In this document: piece by piece, positions 55,899-64,000 of the stretch
Numbering within the stretch: position 1 is the first letter of the stretch
How the letters are laid out: each line of letters starts with the position of its first letter
Origin: Nemophila menziesii
Taxonomy: Eukaryota > Streptophyta > Magnoliopsida > Boraginales > Hydrophyllaceae
Direction: 5' to 3'
Assembly: GCA_029959085.1 (NCBI GenBank)
Contig: JARWIR010000003.1
Coordinates: 31,139,505 to 31,203,504 of the forward strand
Length of the DNA stretch: 64,000 nucleotides
Translations under genes and position numbers: made by a program
Notes under the pieces: generated by a model
Databases searched by the model: none
What the model saw: only the letters and a program-made list of their open reading frames with translations
What the model was told of the DNA's origin: nothing

Positions 55899-58800
55899 AG
55901 ACCCCCAACTCAAAGTTGTATCGTCCCGATACAATAAAGATAAAAACAAAGGGAAGTCTCTAAATACACACCTAGGTCAATTAAGCACAGAAGACAGAAG
56001 ATAGAAGAATATGGAGAATAGACTCAAGCAACTACTCAGAAAATTTCATGTAATAATATTTAAAAACTACATACCTGTACACTTCTCATATCCACAGTCA
56101 ACACGGTTTGAATTCAAGATCAGATTAGTTTCGCAATGTAAGAAGGATTGGGACTTTACTCAGTTCCCCAAGGAAGCTATAGATTGTTCATCGAACTTCA
56201 CTAGTATCCAAAGATCCAATTAACTACTCTCTATTGGCTCAATTAATTCTCGATTACATAGCAAAGAATCAAAAGGTCTTTAAGGTTGTAATGTAGGCTT
56301 AGGGACGGTATGATAAGTATATTTGGATAATTTAGAGTGAGCTTTTGGCTCTCTCCTCACTAGCCATCAACGAATCGCCCTAGAGCTTGAGTTACTCTCA
56401 TAAAACGTTTCTCACTCAACCCAATGATTTCTTTGATGCACAATTTAGCATCCCCAATAACCCAATAAAAGCATAAGATGTTCACATAAAAATTCCACTT
56501 TGCCGGTCCGAATATATATATTTTTATTTTCTTTTCAAATCAATTTCTTTTGTATAGCTATGACTCTCTTTTAATGTTGAGATATCACGCTATTTTTCTC
56601 ACATATATATTTTTCTTTTATTGCCCTTGTTGGCAAAATTAGCTCGTAGCTTCTTTTTCATTCACTATTACCCCGGTAAAGGGTTACAATAACAATCTTT
56701 GAAACATCATCAATATAAATAACAGAGCACAATTAATAAGCTCAAAAATCCCAACCCAATAATATTTTCCATAATGGTGGACCCACCACCCCAAACTCAA
56801 GCTCTAAAACAACTGTCTATGCATCGCGATTCGAGTGCGGGTCATATGGAAAAGTCCTAAAATCTAAAGGGATATGGCTTATAACGTGGTTCAATAAAAA
56901 GGCTTTAGAAAGGCTAGAAGGGGCTGAGAAGGATATAGCATAAAAATAACATGGTGAGAAGGTATAAAAAGGCTTCAAAGGCTTCAAAGGCTTCAAATAT
57001 GAAAGAACCGCCTTAATCACTTTCTACACTATGTAATTTCGTTATTTTCTTACCTTTAGCACTTTCATCAAATGGTTTTGTCAACTAGCTTGGATCTCAC
57101 GGCCTACACACTTCTCAAGGTTCCCTGAGATCGAACATACTTTCTATCGCATTGCTCACTAATCTTTTCTTTACTATCAATGTGTGTTTTCCTGCCAATA
57201 CTCAAAGCATACAAAATAAAATAGCTCATAAACATACTACTTTCTATCATCAATTTACTGAGTTTATGCTTTCAAGCTATTAAACACACTCTACATTAAT
57301 CTAAACCTTCTCATAAAAATTTTAATTTTACCTAAAAACAGAAAAAATGGAGATGAGAGACAACGAATCCCCACACCCCCAACTCAAAAATGAGCCGTGT
57401 CCCCACGACTCGAAAAGAATCGAAAATAAAATAAAAGAAATTAAAATTTTTGCACATATTGCACATAAAAGAAATGGTAAGGAAGAAAGAAAACATACTC
57501 TTCGAGGCTACTTACCTCGCCTGATCAATACCCGGAATAGGGTGCAGTGCTTTCATGTATGTAAATTTCTATGTATCACCACTCGCTTTCCCTTACATCT
57601 TCATATATCCCAATCAATCACACTCTAGAAATCTTTTGTTAATCTTCTTCCAACTTTGCTCTTTGAATAATCTCTCATGAGACAGTTGTTCATCCAGGGA
57701 TATGTTTTGAACACAACTACTAGCGTCCCAGAAGCTTTTATTCATCTTTGATATAGGAATCTTTGATTAGAAGAGGTATTGGCATCTTCTGCTCCCTAAT
57801 TACAATTGCTTGCTTTTTAGGATTTGAATCCACCAAAAACCGGTTCCTCTCTAATTGCTTGACTCCAATTATCTTGTAATTATTCCCAAACTAGTATCCT
57901 TCTCATTTGATTTCATATAGAACTTACCCAATATCTTGCTTTGATTCTTTATATCCCATACACTTGATAATATCTCTATTCTCTTCATCATCTCTTTTGA
58001 CCCCCAACTCAAAGCTTTAAACACTCTTGAAATTTGTAACTTATGATCATAGGTGGAACAAGCTTTATTTTGGTTAGGAAAGGTATTAGGATGACAATTC
58101 TCCATGTGGGTATGATGGAATCAAGCTTTAATGGTGTGGGTTTAAGGATTTTTAGAAAAAGATGTTGAGATTCATGGCTTTGATTCTTGGTTTCTAGGTA
58201 TCGTGATATGATTTGGGTGCTTGAATCTTCTTTGTAATGATGTAGGGAAGGATTTGGATGATAATTCATGGTGATTTGGTGATGTTTTGATGTTAGGTGA
58301 AGGTTTGTTGAAGCGTTAATGGAGTTGGGAGAGTTCTGGAGAGAAAATAGAGGTTTAAGGTTTGATAAATTCGGAATAATAAGCATCCTTATAAGCTTGA
58401 AACCCTTTATTTTCTCTCTCTGGCGGCTCGTGCGGACTACCCTGCGGACCAGGGGGTACACCGCAGCATCTGATGGGTGAAAATTTATGCTCACTGGATT
58501 GGACCCGTGGTAGGACCCCGTGGTACGGGTTTTTGAGCTGCGGACCATGGTGCGGTATAGGGTCCGGTATACCGGACCCATCAACTATATTTTTTTTCGT
58601 TTCTGGATAAAACCCGTAGCTCTACCCCGTAGTACGGGTTTTTACCGTGCGGTGCACCGCGGCTAAGGTCCGGTGTACCGCACCTGGCAAAAACCTCCCC
58701 ATCAGCTAGATCTCGAAAAGTTATGCAGTTTAGGCTCAAAAATCACCTGATTCCGACATCCGAGCCCAAAGATATGACTTGCCGAAGTTTCGTTCCGAAA

Positions 58801-59008
58801 ATTTTTTCTCGCTTCCCTAACTCGATTTCTCCAATACCTAAACATCAAAAACACTAATACCTTCCTCAAATATGCAATATCAACTAAAAATAACTAAATT
58901 AAACATAAATTAAAAACTAAAAAGACATGAAAATTAAAAAAAACTACGGGTTGTCTCCCGTACAACACTTTTGTTTAACGTCTTTTAAAGTTAGACGTGT
59001 TACCTCGA
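55899..59008 (-). other. Gypsy 3' non-coding region with repeated polypurine tracts
   Basis: No recognisable protein; a 191-codon open frame at 58009-58584 is probably accidental because it runs through the palindromic island. The tract ACCCCCAACTCAAA occurs at 55899, again at about 57374 and again at about 58000. Blocks such as GTGTCCCCACGACTCG (about 57397) are conserved with the truncated relative. Confidence 0.7.
58430..58690. repeat. GC-rich palindromic island in the Gypsy element
   Basis: Contains GGTACACCGCAG, GCGGACCAGGGGG, TCCGGTATACCGGA, GTGCGGTGCACCGC and paired CCCGTGGTACGGG / CCCGTAGTACGGG. The vocabulary is the same as in the Sirevirus LTR islands, although the element belongs to another superfamily. 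Confidence 0.85.
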
Positions 59009-60499
59009 TTAAGGCTTGCGTACATAACCTCCCCAATAACGGGTTAGGTCATGCTCATCTACTATCCGAAGTTTGTGACCCTTCTTAGCTTGTATTTCAA
59101 TCCGTTTTGACGAAATAACTCTCGTAACTACAAACGGACCCATCCACGAATCCTTGAATCCCCGTGGTCTATTCTCTTGTTTGGGGGCTTTCCATGCAAC
59201 CATGTCACCAACCCCAAACTCACTTTTGATTCTCTTTTTCACGGGTTGACTGTGGACTTTCTTTTTAATTTCTTTTGTCACAACTCGGAGTGTCGGGGCT
59301 TCTATACGTGATTCCTCATGCTTTTCATCCACCAAGTGGAATATTTTAGATTCTTTTCCCACTTGGAAAGTCACGGTTCCCCTGTGCATATCAATTATAC
59401 TGTGACTTGTCGCCAAGAATGGGCGTCCAAGTATCAATGGAACATGTTGACCTGCAATGCTATCAAGGATAACAAAATCTGTAGGTATAGTTAAAGTACC
59501 TACTTGGACAAGCACGTCTTCAATGACTCCCCATGGTTTTAACGTTGAATTATCTAGGAGCAGCAAATCAATATCTTTTCTTTTGGCATCTCCCATGCCT
59601 AACTTCTCAAACAAACTCTTGGGCATGATATTCCTTCCTGAGCCCAAGTCACACATCGCTTTGGCCTTGAAATTGCCACCTATATTAATGTGGAGATATA
59701 AAGCTCCAAGATCTTGCATCTTTTGTGGTAATTTCTTTGGAATGGTCGTCAAGCTTTCTCTAGTATGGTCCCTATCCTCAATCTCAACTTCTATACTTTC
59801 ATTCTTCTTAGGCAGATCTTCCTTGCAGACTATCAGTGGTGTAGGCTCTTTATATGCGATTACGTCCTCTATGCATATCGTGCTTTGTTCTTCTAGCTCA
59901 TTAAGTGGACTTTGTGGTGATTCCAATTCCTCCTCTTCTTGAAGGCTGAACTCTTCAACAACATCGAACCAAACATCGCTATCGATTTCAGTGGCATCAT
60001 CATCAATTTCTTTTCCTAGGCCAGTTTGCATGTATGGGACGTCGAGTATAGGAACAATGATTTCTTCTGGGCTTGACGTTTCAGATTTATTATCACCACT
60101 AGTATATGTATTTCTTTGTAGATGAGGTGGTGATAGTAACAGATGTGTAGGTGGTGGTTCCACCTTACCTTCTTCTTGCACCTTTTGTGCGGTTGTCTCT
60201 TCTTTATCGGTTTCTTTTTCTTCTTCCACATGCTTGAATTTTGGTTCAACCTCCTTCGTACTTTGATCTTTAACAATTACTTCTTCTAAGCTAAGCTTGG
60301 TTGGTTCTTCTACGGTTGAAATTTCGAACCCAACATTGCTATAACCCAGTTTCTTATGTAATTCTTGTTGTAACTGTTGATTGATCGTAGTGAGGTCCGT
60401 TAATCTTTGTTCCATTGCTTGATATTTTTGGTGCATAGAACGTATTAAGGTTGTATTAGCATCTATCTTTGCCGCATGTTGCTCTTCCATGTTTTCCAA
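59009..60499 (-). CDS. Gypsy Gag-tail/protease protein ending in an integrase C-terminal tail
   Basis: 496 residues, open. Start at ATG 60499; an upstream Gag piece (60542-60766) is in another frame. The first part is coiled-coil and acidic (Gag-like, about 1-250). The aspartic protease follows at about 262-385: GALYLHINIGGNFKAKAMCD then LGSGRNIMPKSLFEKLGMG, with GVIEDVLVQVG and PLILGRPFLAT. The active site reads CDLGSGRN where relatives have DLG(A/S)S. From about 420 it passes directly into FGVGDMVAWKAP...GPFVVTRV...DLTRYWG, the pattern at the C-terminus of Gypsy integrase. RT, RNase H and the integrase core that normally lie between are missing, without loss of frame. Confidence 0.8.
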   Translation of the reverse strand: MENMEEQHAAKIDANTTLIRSMHQKYQAMEQRLTDLTTINQQLQQELHKKLGYSNVGFEISTVEEPTKLSLEEVIVKDQSTKEVEPKFKHVEEEKETDKEETTAQKVQEEGKVEPPPTHLLLSPPHLQRNTYTSGDNKSETSSPEEIIVPILDVPYMQTGLGKEIDDDATEIDSDVWFDVVEEFSLQEEEELESPQSPLNELEEQSTICIEDVIAYKEPTPLIVCKEDLPKKNESIEVEIEDRDHTRESLTTIPKKLPQKMQDLGALYLHINIGGNFKAKAMCDLGSGRNIMPKSLFEKLGMGDAKRKDIDLLLLDNSTLKPWGVIEDVLVQVGTLTIPTDFVILDSIAGQHVPLILGRPFLATSHSIIDMHRGTVTFQVGKESKIFHLVDEKHEESRIEAPTLRVVTKEIKKKVHSQPVKKRIKSEFGVGDMVAWKAPKQENRPRGFKDSWMGPFVVTRVISSKRIEIQAKKGHKLRIVDEHDLTRYWGGYVRKP

Positions 60500-60541
60500 A
60501 TAACTTATACTTTCAAAAACTAGATGAGACGGAAGAGCTAG

Positions 60542-60863
60542 TCAAACCTGTTCTTCTATGATACTTCGGATTAACGGTGGAGTCTCTTGTTGATCTTTCA
60601 GAAAAGAATTGGTCACTTGAGTGACTTGTGTCTCCAAGGCTTCCACTTTTTCAGCTAGCTCCTTGGATGTTTCATTGTTGAGCTGCGTGGACATTCGAAC
60701 CAGATTCAATAAATCATTCATCATTCCTTCGAGCTTGGTTATATCTTCTTTTTGTGGATTATGCATGGGTTGTGGTGGAGCTTGAAATTGATAGCTCGAA
60801 CCTTCTTGATAAAAAATTTGACTTCGGGCCCCTATGCATATTTGGTGCGTAATAATTTTCCAT
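60542..60863 (-). pseudogene. Gypsy Gag remnant (post-capsid part)
   Basis: From ATG 60863 the sequence reads MENYYAPNMHRGPKS. A frame change leads to MHNPQKEDITKLEGMMNDLL and a coiled coil to 60542. This resembles the part of Tat/Athila Gag that follows the capsid; the capsid itself is absent because the primer site is only about 100 bp upstream. Confidence 0.6.
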
Positions 60864-60968
60864 ACCTAATAAACCTGAGAAGAGACTAAAAAGAAAACGC
60901 GTAAAACTGAAAACAAGTAAAAACTTCTACACTAAATAAACACCAAATAGATTTAACTTAAAGATAAA

Positions 60969-60986
60969 TCCCCGGCAGCGGCGCCA
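60969..60986 (-). other. Gypsy primer binding site
   Basis: On the minus strand TGGCGCCGCTGCCGGGGA begins a few bases after the 5' LTR, the common plant Gypsy primer site. Confidence 0.85.
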
Positions 60987-60992
60987 AAAACT

Positions 60993-62506
60993 TGGTGGGG
61001 GCAAAGGTGTGATAAATAAATAGATAAATAAAGATAATAATAAAGAGTCACACACCCTTGACAACCACGGAACTCACTGCAAGTATCACAGATCGTATGC
61101 AAGTTTTAATGATAAGTCAAGTTCGTTCGCAGGGATTGTATCCGTTAGATCAATTTATGTTTAACAAGCGTAGATGAATTTAGATGTTTGGAATAAAGTA
61201 TGAAAGATATAATAATATGAATACCATCTAACGCAAATAAATAAATAAAACAAATAAACAAAACAAATAACTAAATATGAAAGTAAGTCAAATAGATTAG
61301 GATTACTACGTCTAATACTCAATTGTTATTCTAACCTATCACATTAAGCATTATATATTAACCAGGATTGCAACAACTACCTAGCCTTTTCTAGACCTAG
61401 GAGCAACCTCTCCACTACTAGGGATTCCTAAGTAATGTTTGGAGATTTAAATCAAACCTTAGTGGCTATCTAGTCACACTAGACGATTATGTGGTGTTGT
61501 CAATAACTAAGATTAATCCTAAGATTGATCAGATCTAGGGGAATAAGTCAAAACACATAATACAATATATGCCAAGCTTAATCAATTAAAATAACCAAAT
61601 AGTATTTAAAGATCAAATAATAATCCAACAATTAAGAATAAACTTACAGAATAACAGCTTAGAAATATGGTTGAGAATAGATCTATAGCTAATTACTCTA
61701 AATATAGAGAAGGTGAGATGTAGAAGAGGGGTTGTCAGTCTCCAATCTTCTTCTTCTTGTCTTCTTCTATAGGTCAACTTGCTTCTTGGATGAATAGCTT
61801 GATTCTAAGGATGAATATCTAACTAAAGGACTAAGCTATTGTTTAAAACTAAGAAAATATAAGTAAAGACTAAGCCTATACTTTGCAACTGAGCAAGGAC
61901 ATGTTTACAATGATAAGAGGGTGTATTTATAGGTCTCTTGGAAGCCCTAATTCGTTTTCTTGAAGGAGAAGTAAGTAGTGGACTCCAAGCCCAACTCAAA
62001 TTCGTAACCCTAAAAAGCATGCAATCAGGCCCGATTTTCTTTTGGCTCTAACAGCTTCAATATTCATCCGTTTGACGCGTATGAGTACACCAAATTGATC
62101 GTCTCGGAAAGCTCTTCAACTTTGCTCTTGACCGTTTCTCCAAATTCCACACCGATCTTGAGATATAAGCTGATTTGTGGTCGTAGGTGCAGAAATTCAG
62201 GATTAAGGCAGGTTTTCCTTTTCCATGTTTTTAGCTTTTCTTTCCTTATCTCCAATTACCATGCTTATCTCTTTCCATAAGTTGTAGTCTTTGACTTGGA
62301 ATCTAATTAATCTCCATAATTATCTTTAAAGCTTCACACTAAATAAATAATTAAACCCAATATGCTCTAAAAATATTATTTTACTAAATCAAGACTCAAA
62401 ATAGGAAAGTGTAGCATTTCTCAAGAAAATCGACTATAATGACTTCTAAATCACTAAAAATGATGTCTCATCCTAATATAAATCTATCACAAATGAGGAG
62501 ACATCA
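60993..62506 (-). repeat. 5' LTR of the Gypsy element
   Basis: 1514 bp. The minus strand carries a TATA box (TATAAATA, complement of about 61924-61931) in the middle. Followed on its right by CTTAG and resumed LINE sequence. Confidence 0.95.
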
Positions 62507-62511
62507 CTTAG

Positions 62512-64000
62512 CCTTTACTGTTACAAGATGGTCTAGAACCAGAATTCTAAACTAGATTTTACTCATCAATAAAACAACAAAATAGCTTCAAATATTGGTT
62601 AATGCCCCATACTCTGAGCAAAATATTGATTTGTATACTTCACTTACCAAAAACTTTGAAGAATTCTCGGTGAAGGAAGAAAGATACTGGTCACTTAGAT
62701 CAAGAAACACTTGTCTGAAGCTGGGTGATAAGAATTACAAATACTTCCAAACAATTACTAAAGCTAAGAGAGCTAGAAACAAAATAAATAGAATCAAAAC
62801 AAGAAGGAATATCTGGGTTGAGAGTAAGGATGAAGTTGTAGTGGATTGTTGATTATTTGTCTTCAGTTTTTCAATCAGTGGGGCCAAGAAACTACATTTT
62901 TGTTTTGAATAGTGTCTTGCCATGTGTTACATCTGAGATGAACTCTAAACTAACAAAACCAATAACCATTGAAGAACTTAAAGAAGCAGTTTGGAGCCTT
63001 AATCTAGACAAGGCCCAAGAACCTAATGGAATCTCATGTTTTCCTATATCAAATATTGGGAATTAATTAAGTTGGATGTACTTAGAGTTATAACTAATTA
63101 CTTTTATAACAACAATACACTAGCTGAGATAAATGGTAGTATTATTGCACTGCTCCCCAAATGTGCTAATCCTGAAAGCATAGGGTCTTATATACCTATC
63201 AACTGTGCAAACTTCATTTACAATGTTATTTCTAAGATCATGGTGCTGAGGATGCAACCATATTGAAAAATGGGTTGATGAATCCCAAAATGCCTTCATT
63301 TCAGGAAGAGTAACATCCTCATTGCTCATGAAGTGAGTCATTATTTGAAAAATAAAGATATTCTAAAAATTGTTTCATGGCTATCAAAGCTAATATTTCA
63401 AATGCCTATGAATTTATGGAATGAGATTTTATATTTGATTTACTTGACACACTGGGTTTTACTAAAAAATGGGTGGATTTGTATCACTACTGTCTCATAT
63501 AAAGTTCAAATAAATGGTAGCTTACATGATATTATAAATCCCACTAGGGGTTTAAGGCAGGGGGACCCCCTTTCTCCCTTCTTATTTTGTTTGGTGACAC
63601 ATGCACTCTCAGCTTTTCTTAAGGAAACAAATGCAAACAATATATTGAAAGGTGTCAAAGTAGCTAGAGGCTCCTAGTATCACACATTGCTTATTTGCTG
63701 ATGATAGTCTCTTTTTTATTGATGGATAAGAAGAAAATTTTCTTGGTTTTCAAAATTTTATTCACAAATATAGTTATGCTTCAGGGCAACAAGTTAACTT
63801 AAATAAAAGTGGGATCTTATTTAGCGAAAATTTCCTACTTCAGATGAGAAATAAAGTGAAACAAATACTGAGGATGAATGAACTTGTTGTCCTTGGTAAG
63901 TACCTAGGTGTTCCCACGTCACGAGGATGATCAAAGTTGAAGGGTTTGGAATGGCTAATTGAAACTATTATAGGGAGAATAGAGGCTTGGGACACTAAGC
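62512..64000 (+). pseudogene. LINE ORF2, reverse transcriptase part, continuing beyond the window
   Basis: The link segment YWSLRSRNTCLKLGDKNYKY (about 62674) is followed by the RT motifs EELKEAVWSLNLDKAQEPNG (62969), SIIALLPKCANPESIGSYIPI (63135), GLRQGDPLSPFLFCL (63550) and CLFADDSLFFIDG (about 63690). The FADD box is the RT active site. Stops and frame changes separate them, for example after 62848, 63064 and 63264. The element continues off the right edge. Confidence 0.88.

Larger units (their letters stand above)
54385..62506 (-). mobile_element. Complete but non-autonomous Ty3/Gypsy element (Tat/Athila-like)
   Basis: Two 1514-bp LTRs (54385-55898 and 60993-62506; about five differences by eye) lie in direct orientation with ends TGGTGG and GACATCA, flanked by CTTAG. 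The element reads leftward: 5' LTR on the right, primer site, a short Gag tail, a 496-codon ORF with protease, then 3.1 kb of non-coding DNA and the polypurine tract. Capsid, RT, RNase H and most of integrase are absent, yet the LTRs are almost identical, so it moved recently with help from another element. A truncated relative is at 11977-15535. Confidence 0.95.

Noticed and set aside
58009..58584. 191-codon minus-strand ORF in the Gypsy 3' region as an envelope-like gene
   Set aside because: It runs through the palindromic island, has no signal peptide or membrane segment, and the corresponding frame is broken in the truncated relative.

Overview
The window looks like nuclear DNA of a eudicot plant with a repeat-rich genome. 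Two spliced plant housekeeping/regulatory genes lie in about 58 kb of nested transposable elements. The genes are typical plant orthologues: the 26S proteasome ATPase RPT2 and the phytochrome-interacting bHLH factor PIF1/PIL5. The elements (Sirevirus-type Copia, Tat/Athila-like Gypsy, CACTA, Mutator-like, hAT, L1-type LINE and tRNA-derived SINE) are those of angiosperm genomes. I cannot name the species.

Layout. 910-11976 is a decayed CACTA transposon. It is split by a complete but coding-dead Copia element (3273-10730, target duplication GTTAT) and cut at its right side by a truncated Gypsy element (11977-15535). 15.5-19 kb is AT-rich, with one MITE and some possible unassigned exons. RPT2 lies on the minus strand at 19010-21028 in six exons. 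21.6-22.2 kb holds a LINE zinc-binding remnant with a SINE behind it. 23.1-31.0 kb is a Gypsy remnant interrupted by a non-autonomous Sirevirus derivative (25312-30785, duplication GTGCG), which itself carries a hAT-like element. 31.2-44.9 kb is a Russian doll: an old minus-strand Copia is broken by a Gypsy LTR, by a nearly intact Sirevirus (35056-42679, duplication GTTGG) and by two members of one Mutator-like family. PIF1 lies on the minus strand at 46139-49089 in six coding exons. Upstream of it are an RNase H-like fragment, a fold-back element invaded by a SINE, and a small MITE. From about 52.1 kb to the window end an L1-type LINE is split by a young non-autonomous Gypsy element (54385-62506, duplication CTTAG).

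The two genes are unrelated in function. RPT2 is one of the six ATPases of the proteasome base. PIF1 is a light-regulated transcriptional regulator that is itself degraded by the proteasome after phytochrome binding; this link is family knowledge, not evidence from their positions. The most interesting signals are in the retroelements. (i) GC-rich palindromic islands built on GGTACACCG/GCGGACC occur in both Sirevirus LTRs and Gypsy internal regions. (ii) Perfect M-phase-activator-like sites sit just upstream of the TATA box in the Sirevirus LTRs. (iii) Polypurine-tract modules are multiplied in both superfamilies. (iv) A recently moved Gypsy element encodes only a Gag tail and protease joined to what looks like the C-terminal tail of integrase. 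All coordinates and splice sites were read by eye; no alignment or database search was run.
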